The notes under the pieces were generated by a model, which saw only the letters and a program-made list of their open reading frames with translations, searched no databases and was not told the origin of the DNA. From assembly GCA_008692225.1 (NCBI GenBank), contig VICG01000009.1, positions 1,364,001 through 1,428,000 of the forward strand: a stretch of DNA of 64,000 nt, read 5' to 3'. Positions 23,260-35,013 of this stretch are shown in pieces (positions within the stretch are counted from its first letter, which is position 1; the number at the start of each line of letters is the position of its first letter). Source of the DNA: Monilinia fructicola. Taxonomy: Eukaryota > Ascomycota > Leotiomycetes > Helotiales > Sclerotiniaceae. The position numbers were made by a program, and so were the translations under genes.

Positions 23260-24640
23260 ACTACTAAGATGGACGTCACAACAAGCAAGATATTGATCGC
23301 ACTTTTATTAATATTAATTCCAAATCGTATAATTATAAATAAATCTAAAGGTTTAATATACGAGCTTTGAGTACGGGCCGCTCGGGCCAGCCAATGATAT
23401 AACTCGCTTAAGGCTCGATATTATATAGTAACGGCCCTTTACAACCTCCTTCGCAGCTCGTCCCTACGGAGCTTATATAACCAAGCTCCTTTTATATTAT
23501 AATTATACGCTTTTATATTTTATACTTTTAAATTTTCGAAGATAAATAATTATAAATTAATTATTTATTAAATAATATAAAATTTTAAATAATAATAAAT
23601 TTAAATAAATTATAATAATAACCTTTTTTTAAAAAAAATACTATATATTATTAAAATTATTAATAATAAAATAATAAAAAGATTTATTTAATATTTTATT
23701 AATAAAGTAAAAAAAAAATATAATTTAATTTTTATATTAAATTTTAAAAATAAAAAAAATTAGAAAGATTTAAAATAAAAATAAAATAATAAAGAAAGTA
23801 TTATATTATAATAATATTAATAAATAAAAACTTTAATAAAATAAAATATATAAAAAATAATATAAAAAATAGGTTTTAATTAAAAAAACTCAATTTAAAT
23901 TAAATTTTATTAATAAAGATAAAGACAAAGATAAAAATAAAAATAAAAATAAAAAATATAACTATATATTATATTCTATAAGGATAATTTATTTTAATTA
24001 ATATTATATATATATTTTATAATTAAAATTTTTAATTTTCTATAATAATTAATCTATTAAATATAATATTAATATTAAAAAATAAATCCTTTAAATTTAA
24101 TATTATATTTAATATAATTTTTTCAACCTTTGAGAATTTAAGTTTTTTTAATTATTATTAAGCGAATTATATCATTGGCTGGCTTAAGTGACTATACTTA
24201 AAGTTCGTTTTATAAAGCTTATAAATAATATTTATTTATTTATTTCTTAATAATAAAAAGTTTAATAAACTTAAAAAATATATATTTAAAAAGCGTATAA
24301 TCTATAAAATATAATTATTTATTTTAATATTATTTTATCTATTATTCTAATTTGTAATACTAATATAATATAATAATATACTTTTATTAAAATTTCTATA
24401 TTTCTTCTATATAGATATTATATAGTTTTTTTAAATTAATCAGCTTTTAATTAATAAGACGTTTTAGAATATATAATTTATAAATAATAAAAAAGATAAA
24501 AGGATTACTTAGATAGTATTATGATTTATTTATTTTTATTCTTATAAAGATTGTAAAGATTATAATTCTACTTTTTTATTATATTTTTTTGATTATATAA
24601 TCAATATCTTGCTATTTAAAAAGATAGACATCTTAGTAGT
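23260..24640. mobile_element. degenerate AT-rich element bounded by inverted repeats
   Basis: The outer ends carry matching inverted blocks. ACTACTAAGATG at 23260-23271 matches the reverse complement of 24629-24640, and GCAAGATATTGAT at 23285-23297 matches 24600-24612. A second, inner pair (about 23370-23415 against 24165-24215) pairs over some 50 bases; nearly all its mismatches are C-to-T or G-to-A in the right copy. The interior (about 23500-24600) is almost pure A/T with no coding capacity. The layout suggests a DNA transposon or foldback element mutated by repeat-induced point mutation (RIP). No transposase or clear target-site duplication was found, so the class is undetermined. Confidence 0.6.
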
Positions 24641-24649
24641 AATCTTACG

Positions 24650-26780
24650 GAGTAGGGAAAGAAATAATTCTCCATATTCAACAATACTCATCGCCAACGA
24701 CTAATAATTAAGATTCGGATCAAAATCAATATAATTTATACACCAAATCCAACCGACAATTCAACGCTATAACAATCAAACGATCCGCAGTCAAACGATT
24801 CATCCTTGGATTATATACTAGACAGTTTACTTGATCCTGAACTCCCAACAATATCATGACAAGACGGTCTTAACCATCAACAATCTCCCCTCGCCGTAAC
24901 AAAACTAACCTGCATCGCCCTCCTTGTGCAGTTGGCGCCTTTTCTCGCATCCGTGGCCGAAAAGGAAATACCTACGTATATACATGCAGTGTGCGTGAAT
25001 GATAAAGATATGGATGGAGGTGGAAGATGTCATGCTGTTATGCATCTTTCCATCTACCCTCTACTCATCTACCTTTTACCCATCTTCCCCATCTACCCAT
25101 CTCTACACCTTCCTCGAAAGGGAAAGAACAAAGGGAAACCAAAGAAAAGAATCTCACACCCAACCTTGAAACCTTGAAACCTTGGAATATCCACCCAACT
25201 CGCGAGATCTTATCCTCTCTTCATATACCTACCTAGGTATCTCGATATACCATCTCCCTCCAGGCCGATCTCAATATACCCAAATACATACATACAAAAA
25301 CAAAGATGATATGCCCCCCTCAGCGTTCTGCCACCATAACCTTAGCCAAGTACGAATCAATCAACCAATGAAGAAATGATTAAGTATCGCATCACATCAC
25401 ATCACATTACATACCCAACAAAGGTATTCCTCCTCCTCCCCCCCCCCTCCTCCTCCTAAATCCATCGAGAAGTACTTACCCGTATACATCTATCCATCTA
25501 TACTATCATCACAGATACACATACACGTATATACATACATGCACGTACACCCACGCCAACCCTCCCACGAATCTCATATCTGGCGAATCCATCAATCCAA
25601 GAATCCAAGAATAGAAGAATAGAAGAATAGAAGAACAAAAGAACAAAAGAACAAAAGAACAGAAGAAAAAATAAATCACAAATCCAACAAATCCAACAAA
25701 TCCAACAAATCCAACAAATCCAGCCAACCACACAACAAACCAAACCAAACCAAACCATTCAAAACAGCTAGCCAGCCAGCCAGCTAGCCAGCCATTTCAC
25801 TCTTTAACCACCCCATTATCCAACGAGGGAGAGATAATAATCAGTATGAGATGATCTACCAAGTATTGATTCAAATGGCCATCCCATCCCATGCCATCCC
25901 ATCCCATCCAATCCCATCCCATCCAATCACTAGAAAAATTCATCGAGCCTCCCCACCCCTTCCCTCCCCTCCCCCCCCATGAATATAACGCGTCAAACAA
26001 ACTCTATCCCCCAAACAGATTGATTGACTGGCACTCAAACAGAAAACCGAAAGGAAGAAAGGGCAAGGCAAGGCAAGGCAAGGCAAGGCAAAGAAAAGAA
26101 AATAAAGAAAAAAAAAAAAGAAAAAAAGAAAAAGAGGATAAAATTCTCCCTCGCAAGTGAGTGAGTGCACATGGAATTATATCAATCCCAATCACCCCGT
26201 CGAGATAGACGGATGATATGATTGGATCATGATGCTTTGGAAAAATTGGGCTGTCTTTTGCTTCTACCTATGGGGTATCATCAATCGTGCTGTGGAAACG
26301 GTATCCAATAAAATTACATCATAGTGATGTTGTAGCGCGCATTGCTCAACGAAAGATCCATCATACTCTCTCCGCAACTGACTGCTCTTTGAATTCACAA
26401 AGAATTAGAGTAACTTGTACCAAACCGATGCTCATTCATAAACTGTATCTAATGGATTTCATTATTATTCTTCACAATGCCACTTCCATTTCCACAACAC
26501 CAAACGCAATGGATTCATTCTTGATTCATGCCTTGGGCTTTTCATTTTGCTATGAACTGCATGCAAGCCGAAGCAATACACATCAGAGTTCCTTGCTACA
26601 TCAGACTCTTTCCCGTCGTAGCATTTCCCAATATCGTGTATGGTAAATGAATACCAGGCCCTGAGATCTTCCAGTAATAGGTCGAACAAAGCATTGACGT
26701 TGTTATTGTTAAAAAGAAGAAACCGTTAAAACAACCCAATCCATCCACCCAGCAGCGCAAAATGACATCAAATAAGGACC
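24650..26780. repeat. gene-free stretch made of many short tandem tracts
   Basis: No gene was recognised. It contains an ATCAC tract (about 25388-25408), poly-C (about 25440), AGAATAGAAG/AACAAAAG tracts (about 25605-25660), a 9-base AATCCAACA repeat (25681-25720), AGCC repeats (about 25770-25793), CCATC repeats (about 25880-25927), a GGCAA repeat (about 26068-26092) and purine-rich runs to 26140. All open frames here are repeat artefacts. Confidence 0.8.
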
Positions 26781-26786
26781 AGGAAT

Positions 26787-27794
26787 TTAGTAGCCGAGAG
26801 CAGCCAACTCAGTCTTGGTCTTATCGTCAATCTTGGCGGACTTCTGGGCTTCCGCGAGTTGCTTGCGTGCTGCCTTCTTGCGTTCGTAGTATGCGGCGCT
26901 CTTGACCTTTCTTCTCTCCTCAAGTCTGTCATGACGAATATTAGCAACCAACTTTATCAATCTGAATTCAACCCAATCCCAATGGCCGTGACTAACCTAG
27001 CAACAACATCTTGGTATTTCCATCCGACCTCGTGGCTCAATCTGCCGACTGTGCAGTATTTGCGTCCAGGCTTCAATCTCAACACTCTCAAAGCTTGGGG
27101 AACGACAACGCGCTTGACTTTGTCGTATGGTGGTGGGACACCCTCGAAAACCTTAAGTCTCTCCATGGCTGCGGCACCACGGGCGGTCTTGTGAGGAATC
27201 ATACCACGGACGGTCTTGTAGAAGATTCTGGATGGGGCACGGAAATGGAAAGGACCTGTTCGAAACTTGTCAGGATATCTCCATCTGTCGGGTGCGATCA
27301 ATCGCAATTGGCGGATGATAATATCTTACCTCCACGGGTTGGGTTGTATCTGGTCATCTTTCGGAGGTATGCGTGGTACTTGACTATTATCGAAATGAAA
27401 TCAGCCTTCCATCATTGCATTTCCATCTCATCCATGCGCGATATCGAATCCATCGAATCCCATTCCATCACGCTATCAAGTCAAGGTATAACGTACGCTT
27501 CGCACGGAAGAACTCTCCAGAGATGTTCAAGGCCTCACATCGCACAACGACGATCTTCTGGCCGTTGAGCAACTGCTTTGCAACAGTGCTTGCAAGTCGA
27601 CCAAGAAGGTGACCCTTGGCATCGATCGTGATCTAATACAAGTCCAATATCAGCAATTCGTCCCTATTCGTATCCTCCATGTCGCTGGATCCCAAAGAAT
27701 TATTTCCCATTGTTGTATTTGCGATATATTGAATTGGGTAGAGTAAGCCATGGATAGGGGATTGAGCACTTACGACTGGCTCGAAGGTCGACAT
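26787..27794 (-). CDS. rpl16: 60S ribosomal protein uL13 (L16/L13a)
   Basis: Five exons on the minus strand, 27794-27774, 27632-27497, 27383-27330, 27255-26997 and 26925-26787, splice with consensus GT-AG sites into 202 aa. The product is the conserved large-subunit protein uL13 (yeast Rpl16, mammalian L13a). Typical segments are [79 protein letters not shown] and the helical C-terminus ending LAALGY. Length matches the family. Exon 1 encodes only MSTFEPV, a common arrangement in fungal ribosomal genes. No frame defect is seen. Phases were checked exon by exon. Confidence 0.97.
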
Positions 27795-27799
27795 CGTGT

Positions 27800-29285
27800 C
27801 CTGGTTAAATCGTCAGAATAAATTCAAAAAATCGTACGGAAAACTAAAATGCTCTACCTTCGTTATTTGGTGAGGGGCGGTGTCGTGTTTTGTCGGTTGG
27901 TCGTTGTCTTCAGATTCCTCTCGCGGTGGATGAGGATTCTCGAAATTGACACCAGTTTTGGCGCTAAAATATTAGCCGAGTCCCAGGGCTAACAACCCCA
28001 ATTTGAAGAAATTTGAAAAGAATTATTTATTGATCGAGGCCGAGATAAAGTCGTTCACGTATCAATTATTTTTTAAAAAAAACAATGAGAATTTATCTTC
28101 ATACTTTGTTGATTGTATTTACATTTACTTTGTTATAATATCGTTGAAATGATTGAAGTCGAAGATAAATTTTGTGGTTGCAGCCTTGCCATTTTTTTTC
28201 ACCGTTGACCGATCCGAACAAAATTTTCACTTAAACCAAGCCTCGTCAACATTGGAAATATCAGTTCCCTCTTACTAAGGCCAAAATTCGATATTGGTTT
28301 TAATCAAGGGGATTTCGAAGGAAGATGATATGATTTCTTTCGACTTCCGGTCACCACCCCTACATGAAAAAGGAAGGAGGGCCACCATGAGACTACATGA
28401 GACAGATGTAGAAATCAATTCAAGTATTCGAAATAATCTGAATTATTAGAATGAGTTTGGACATTGATACCTTCCTCGATAAACGCTTCAAGACTGGTTG
28501 AATATATCAAAACCAACCCAAAGTTTCGTGGTTCATAACAGCAGGGTTTGTTTCATCATCCAAGGGGTTGAATTGAAGTATTGCCATTGTGATGTCAAAG
28601 AGTGATATATGGATCGCCTAACGATGGGTGAGGGGCAGAGGAGTAGACAGAACCGTAGCACATTGTATCCACCAATCTAGACTCACATGTAGCGAAGGAA
28701 AAAACGAGTAACAATGCAATGTACCCTTTCTCCAACTGACTTTCATTTCTCCTATCCCTCTCTAATATACCACAATACAACACAGCCATATGCCATGCAG
28801 ATACATTTCCCATGTATCAGAAAGCAAGTAATATCGTACTCCCATGCTGCACAACAAATGATCAGCCATCATACATCCTTCCCCCGCGGCAATGACGCCC
28901 ACCCCTGCACTTCCTCTAGAACCTCCCTATCAACAATTATTAAACCCCCATCCCATCTATGAAAGACGCCATGCCAAAACCTCGCAAACATTGCAATAAA
29001 TGATTATCTTTCTAATGGAGCAGCCCGATCATACCCAGTATATGACATCCCAAGAGCACAACTCTCTTAAACGTAGCATAATGTAAATGCATTTCTGGTT
29101 CAAAAAAGCACCCGAATCGAAACTTGTAAACCCCCTTCTACCTCCGAAACAGTACCATCCGACTCGATATCAGTAGGGGAGTCAGTTAGGAAAGAGAGCA
29201 CCTATCATCCGAGAAGAACCTCCGAATCAATCTCAGTATATCTCATTCCACCCCACAAACGAGAACTAGCTGGTAACAGAAACGA
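27800..29285. other. intergenic stretch, promoter side of rpl16 and 3' flank of the BAG gene
   Basis: Only short frames without recognisable features occur. The first few hundred bases should contain the rpl16 promoter, but no specific element was identified with confidence. Confidence 0.45.
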
Positions 29286-29291
29286 AAGCTC

Positions 29292-30431
29292 TTATTCCTC
29301 GGCAGGACCCTTTGCATCAATATCATTCAAAATATTCTGCGCCTCCTTTACTAGAGCTTTCCTCGTCTCTCTAGCCGCCTGATCTCCCTCCGTCTCCACT
29401 GCATCCAACTTCAGAAGCACCTGACCCATAATCGTCTCACTCAACTTCTTGTATTCAAAGTCCCTCTTCTTTTCTTCCTCTGGAGGATTTGCAATAAATG
29501 CTTCTACCAAAGGCAAAATCTCGGTGTGAAGATAATCTGAAATTGCGTTCAATTTCTCGATGGGTGTTTTGGGAGTGGGGGGAGGAATTGGTGAGGCTGT
29601 TCTTGAAGTCGCAGATGATTCCATTTGTGGTGCTTTGAGATTATTGTCGCTCTTCTTTTTCCCCTTCTTGTTCTTCGATTTGCGGATTCGCTTCCTGAGC
29701 TTGGATGCCGTTCCTTCTTGTACGTCTTCACTTTCATCTCCCGAGTCCTCGCTTCCGGTTGGCGCGTCTCCAACAATGCAAAGAATCTCTGATTGATTTC
29801 GTAATCCATAGCTTCGACAGAGTGCATGATCATCCTTCAGTTGTTGTCCTTTATATACCAATTTCAACTTCCTCCAATTGGATACATCCATCAATGCTGC
29901 GGCTCTCTTCCTGACATCACTAACTTCCAACTTTCCATCCCCAATACTGTAAGCTGGAAACTTCACTGGATACGTAATTCCCTTATTCTTCACTAATAGT
30001 ACATCATCTTCTTCTTGCATCGATGGAGGCTGTCTCGAATATGGATCATAGGTCCTCCGCGGTTGATCCAGATCCGCACTGGTGATATACTCATAGTCTT
30101 CTGGAGTAACCTCTGGCGGATTGCTTCTACTCGAGAAGGGACTCAAACGACTTGCACCCCCACTAAACCAGCTGTTTCCCCACCGACTCATACTCACAGC
30201 AGCCGCAAGAACAACAAAGGCACTACCCGCTAAGGCCGTAGGAGGAACGCGATCAATATGTGTATACTTGGCAGCTTGTTCGATGTAAGCTTGAGCGGGC
30301 TCAGGTAGTTGCGAGTAAGCAGATTGGAGATGATGAAAAGTGGTATCGAGATAGGGTTGAAGAGAATCAGGAATACGTTGAATGGCAGAAGACAGGGTGC
30401 CACCTTGCGAATCCAAAATGCGGGAAGCCAC
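29292..30431 (-). CDS. BAG-domain Hsp70 cochaperone with ubiquitin-like domain and transmembrane helix
   Basis: The frame holds a predicted membrane helix ([19 protein letters not shown], about residues 63-81), a ubiquitin-like domain ([20 protein letters not shown] through [20 protein letters not shown], about 150-220), a Lys-rich linker ([15 protein letters not shown]), and a C-terminal BAG domain ([20 protein letters not shown] to [10 protein letters not shown]). BAG domains bind the Hsp70 nucleotide-binding domain and promote nucleotide release; the membrane anchor recalls yeast Snl1 at the ER. No ATG exists in frame upstream of 30192 (MSRWGNSW), and none in any minus frame back to about 30822. 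The given 5' end is therefore a GTG marking the open frame, not a proven start. Stop is at 29292. Confidence 0.85.
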   Translation of the reverse strand: MASRILDSQGGTLSSAIQRIPDSLQPYLDTTFHHLQSAYSQLPEPAQAYIEQAAKYTHIDRVPPTALAGSAFVVLAAAVSMSRWGNSWFSGGASRLSPFSSRSNPPEVTPEDYEYITSADLDQPRRTYDPYSRQPPSMQEEDDVLLVKNKGITYPVKFPAYSIGDGKLEVSDVRKRAAALMDVSNWRKLKLVYKGQQLKDDHALCRSYGLRNQSEILCIVGDAPTGSEDSGDESEDVQEGTASKLRKRIRKSKNKKGKKKSDNNLKAPQMESSATSRTASPIPPPTPKTPIEKLNAISDYLHTEILPLVEAFIANPPEEEKKRDFEYKKLSETIMGQVLLKLDAVETEGDQAARETRKALVKEAQNILNDIDAKGPAEE

Positions 30432-31243
30432 CTTGTCTGATTTTGATCTAGTCCGTCCTGTGGAGGGAACCTTTTTGTTTTTCTTTTTCTTTTTCTTTTT
30501 CTCTCTATTCTCTTTTCCTCGAGATTTCTGGAAGGATATTACAGGGCTTTCGATATATGTGGGATGTAGGGTTTAAGGTGGGGTTTTTGGTTGGTTGACT
30601 CGTACGTTGGTTGAGGTTTTGAATGACGAAACTCGAAGGTGATGGAAAGACTGGAGAAAGGGTGATTTAATGGGATTAAAGTGGTCGAAGGTTTTATGAG
30701 GATAAGATTTGGTATATTTGTTAGATTGATTGAATGATTGAATGATTGAATGATTAATTGACTGATCGACTGATTGATGAAGAATGTTTCCAAAATTGGA
30801 GTTGATGGCGGTGAAGGTGCATCAAGCGAGGTGAGTGACTGACTCAGTGAGTGATACAGTACTGCCCGTCCTGGGGGAATCTGGATTCTGGATGTGCAGA
30901 ATGCACTGTGCAGTCGGTAGGATGGATACTCCGTAGAGCCCGGAGGTGGTAGGTACTGTACGCAGTACGTGAAGATCTCGAGGAGTAGGTAATCAGAAAC
31001 TCCGAATGGATGGCAGAAAGTTTAAAGATACTTGTACAGTAACAAGTAACAACAGCACACCTGGGCAGTATCTGTCTGACCTAACGCAGTGGAGGTAGAA
31101 GGGTCCAGGTTGTTATATTATAGGATCCAAATGGTTTTGATAGAACAGGTGGAAGGAGTCGAGCAGTTTATCACATATAGATCTCAGGATAAGTGTGGGT
31201 GTGGAGGTTAAGAGAACAATATCTAATAGGAGGTAGTAGTGGT

Positions 31244-31281
31244 AGGAGGAGGAGGAGGAGGAGGAGGAGGAGGAGGAGGAG
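31244..31281. repeat. (GGA)n microsatellite
   Basis: About twelve uninterrupted GGA triplets. Confidence 0.95.
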
Positions 31282-31881
31282 TAGCTTGAACAAAGCTGGA
31301 TGATCTGTTCATATTGATTCTTCTTTTCTAATTTATCCCGATATAACGAGGTACATCTGTGGACGAGTATTTATCTATAAATATACTAGATATGTCCATA
31401 GTATATATCTAGTATCTCCAGGGCTCCAGCTACAGTACAGTACTACAGTATCTACTTCCAGGTTTTTAAGGTTATCGGAAATCATTATTAGATTCCGGTT
31501 GGATCTACTTGAAGATATAATATACTCTGTACAGGAGTATATATGATGTTCAACAATAAATAAACAAATACACAAAATATCAATTGTAAGATAGATTGAT
31601 TATAACGAGACTATAAGATTATTCTTCCTCCCAAGGCTTTTGAAACCCAAAGATGAGTAACTTCACTAACCTTGGAATGGAAAGAATATGCCTCCATCTT
31701 ATAAATAAACCTTTCTAAATATTTCAGATTCGGATATAAATCTGATCACATGGCTCACTTCGGAAAATTACTGTGTGCCAACACATCCATGAATAGTTGG
31801 GAAGAGTTGCTTTACTACCTGGTATACTTTTACTTTTGCTCTAATGCTTATATTGCCTTGCTTTTATAGGTGATTATATTG

Positions 31882-31886
31882 AATAT

Positions 31887-31932
<46 letters not shown>

Positions 31933-31937
31933 ATATT
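31882..31937. repeat. (TA)n tract inside a perfect palindrome
   Basis: A run of about 18 TA dinucleotides is flanked by AATATTTATAA on the left and its reverse complement TTATAAATATT on the right, making one palindrome of about 56 bases able to extrude as a cruciform. A shorter TA run follows at about 32030-32052. Confidence 0.85.
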
Positions 31938-33059
31938 ATATAAGACATATATATTTATTATAGGTATATGTATATAAATTATTATAAATATTATATACGA
32001 TATATATATTTATAAGTATATATATATAATTATATATATATATATATATATACTAGGTATATAGATATATATTTAATAAAATAAAAACCCTTTATATTCT
32101 ATATAGTTATTTTATATACTATAGCGTTTAACTACCTAGGTATTTATACTAACAAAATAAAGATCTTATTAATTATAATTACTAATTATATAATCGATAA
32201 ATACCGATATAAATAAATATATACATATAAATCCATTGCCGACAAAGATTATTATATTTATTTATTTAATTTCTATACTACAAACACGTAAATACGGAAT
32301 ACGATAGATATTCCCATCAACCTCCAGCTTCCTCCCTCCACCTGGATCTGTCGTGCTTCTCTCTTTAAATTTGCGATGTCTTCTAATAAATAGTTCGAGG
32401 TCAGGGTCAGCTTCGATCAATGGCATCCAATCCATTCATTCATTACTTGTATTCATTATTCATTATTCATCCTCGGTTGGGTTGTTCAATGATGCAATGC
32501 AGCATGATATCTACGGAGGGTCTAGTAGGTACTAGGTAGCTCCAGTCCTGATATCTATTTATCATCTAGGGAAGTACATACGACACACTCGAGTACTGTG
32601 CAGTGTGCAATGTACATCAGAATTATCAATCATCAATTATCAATCAAATCGATTCAATTCAAATCAAATCAACTTTCTAGAACCCAAAGAACCTCCCTCT
32701 CCCCCCGCCTTAAAACCCAAATTGCTAATCAACAGCAAATTGAAAAAACCCCCTCCCTCCTCTTCACCCCTCTGACCTCCACCCAAGAAAAATCGTCATT
32801 CTCAGCCACTCAGACACTCCATCCACCCACATCACATCTGTCAATTCCCCTCCTGCTCCGGAACTCCCCATTCGGTACTTACCTAGGACCGAGTACTGTA
32901 CCTACTATCTACTCCCTACCGACTAATTACTCTCAATCTCATACCTACATAAACATTAAGCTCTCCCACCTACAAGACCTCCATCAGGTCTACAACCAAT
33001 TGCCCAACATTAATTTCCTACGCCGTTTTTTTACCACGACTCCTATCAGTCCCGCCAGA

Positions 33060-33678
33060 ATGTCTGCTGCTAAAACAAAGGCCGATGGCATCATTGCCGA
33101 TAATGCTGTTGGTATGTAACTCTTACTTATATCCTCGACCATTTATCATCTTCTATTTCCTATCAAGCCGGGACATCCAACCCCGCCTTGTATGTATATC
33201 GAGTATCGAGAGCCCATTACAAATATCTCGACTTCCTTCTCACCATCGAAACTCCAGAAGGATCTCAAAGAACAAGATAGCTAACGCAGTATATCAAAAG
33301 CCGTCTTCAGCAAATCCTACTGCCCATACTGCAACGCCACCAAGAAGCTTTTGGGCGACTTGAAGGCAAACTATTACGCCATCGAACTGGACCAAGTCGG
33401 TACGTTGAAGCCCCACTGCTCGCGCCCTTTCCTTCCCTTTCCTTTTCCTTCCTTTCCTTTCCTTCCCTTGTCACTTCAAACTTTAAACCTGCCCACTGAC
33501 GCAACACCCAGATGACGGATCCGAAATCCAATCCTACCTCAAGGAGAAATATAACCAGAGTTCGGTCCCAAATATTTTCATTGGCCAGAAACATGTTGGT
33601 GGAAACTCGGATTTGCAGGCCAAGGATAAGAAGCAGCTGGAGACACAATTGAGGGAGTTGAACGCGATTCAGGGTTAG
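33060..33678 (+). CDS. dithiol glutaredoxin (CPYC)
   Basis: Three exons, 33060-33111, 33301-33399 and 33512-33678, encode 105 aa. The protein reduces disulfides and protein-glutathione mixed disulfides using glutathione. Visible features are the CPYC active site ([19 protein letters not shown]), the TVP-like [14 protein letters not shown] segment with the cis-proline, and GGNSDLQ for glutathione binding. Length is typical of class-I glutaredoxins. The chosen ATG begins [12 protein letters not shown], the usual cytosolic start in fungi. The same frame stays open far upstream (to about 32600), with RRFFTTTPISPAR directly before this Met. Intron 2 contains a C/T-rich tract. The gene is convergent with the AIM18-like gene, about 210 bp away. 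Confidence 0.95.
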
Positions 33679-33887
33679 GATGGTGTATTTTCCGTTGTGT
33701 TGGGAGGGAGTGGTTGCGAAGGATAGGTGCTCATTTTTAACATGAGGTGAATGGAATGAATGGAGTGTGATACATCAAAGTCGATTTACTCTTATCCCTC
33801 GTGCCGTGCTATTCGTTTCATGCATTAAATCATACACACACATCCATAAAGGCACACAAATAGTCAAGTCAACGCCCTACGCAGCAT

Positions 33888-35013
33888 CTACACATGAACC
33901 TGGCCCTCCACGGTCCCAACCGGCCGCTCCACCAAGCCCATCACCCCCTCCACGATGTTCCTCCTCGCCTCCTCGCTACTAACCTGCGCGCCCGCCAGAT
34001 ACCCCAACCATATACTCCTGCTCACCCTCTCATCACGCACCTCCCCAACCGCTGACTCTGCACCTTCCCATCCTGCCCCGCCTTGCCATCCTCATACCAA
34101 ACGCTCAACTTCCCCGCCCCATCCCGAGCAAGCAGCAGCTCCCTCCCCTTCGGCACACTCCCCCGGTGAAACAGGCCCTTGAACGCCGCGACGGCCTCCC
34201 CAAACGCCGCGTCCCCAAACGCCGCGCGATCCCTCTGCGCCCTCGCCGTCAAGCCCCGCACCCACGCATCCCTCAGATGGTGAAAATCCGTGTTCCGCGT
34301 CGGCACAATCCGCACAATCGTGTCCACCCCCGCCTCCCGCAGGATCTCGCTCCAGATCTCCTCCCCGCGCCCCTCCTGCATCAGCAGCGCCCGCAGCGCC
34401 TCCCTCTCGCCGGCGACCAGCGTCGTCGCGCCCTCCGGCGCCGCCTGCCGCAGCAGCGCCGCCTGCAGCGTCGGCATCGCCGTCCGCTTCACGTACAGTC
34501 CCACGACGTACACTTGGATGCCGAGGAACGACACGGTGCGGATGCCCAGGCCGAGCAGCTGGTACTCGTGCGCGGGGCCCGTGGCGTCGTCGCCGAAGTG
34601 CAGGGCGCGCGGGAAGGTGGGGACCGTGCTGGTGCCGGTGGGGGACGGCCGCGTCGGCGTCGGCGTCTGCGGGCGCGTGGGAGACCACGACGGGGGTGTC
34701 GGGGGGGAGGCGCGCGTCGCGCTGCGCACTGTCGAGTTTGTTGGGCGGCGGGAGCTCGATCGAGGTTGCTGTCACCCAGATGCAGATCATGCCGGCGAGG
34801 AAGCCGGTCGCGGAGTAGATGGTGCGGCGTTTGTGGTGGGCGCGGCGCGTCGCTTCGAGTCGGTGCAGGGAGATGGCGTCGAGTTGGGGGGGCGCCGGTT
34901 TGCTGGTTAGGCTGCGGGTGTGGGTGTGGGATGCGCGGGTTCAGACTTGGGGGGTGGGGGCGTGCGGGGAGGGTACGCAGGATGCGGGTGGTGCGTGGGA
35001 GGAGGGATGGCAT
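33888..35013 (-). CDS. AIM18/AIM46-like mitochondrial protein (chalcone isomerase fold), frameshifted
   Basis: Minus-strand reading starts at ATG 35013 with a mitochondrial-type leader (MPSLLPRTTRILRTLPARP). It continues in a second frame through a membrane segment (TGFLAGMICIWVTATSIEL) and in a third through VPTFPRALHFG and the chalcone-isomerase-like core YQLLGLGIRTVSFLGIQVYV. It ends in yet another frame (VRDERVSRSIWLGYLAG to stop 33888-33890). These pieces in order match the layout of fungal AIM18-type inner-membrane-associated proteins, whose exact role is poorly known. The frame changes fall at the seven-G run 34886-34892, the five-G run 34640-34644 and within 34041-34073. The whole region is strikingly GC-rich. 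Either the sequence has errors here or the gene is recently broken. Confidence 0.8.

Larger units (their letters stand above)
30560..33055. other. 2.5-kb intergenic stretch with simple repeats
   Basis: It is the shared upstream region of the divergent BAG and glutaredoxin genes. It contains GATTGAAT repeats near 30725-30760, a GGA tract (31244-31281), TA-rich palindromes (31880-32075) and short CAATTATCAAT-type repeats near 32625-32660. No gene was recognised apart from the possible 5' extension of the glutaredoxin frame. Confidence 0.5.

Noticed and set aside
25498..26195. Small frames with Trp-Ile-Cys or Met-Gly-Trp-Asp repeats
   Set aside because: Artefacts of the 9-bp and 5-bp tandem tracts.
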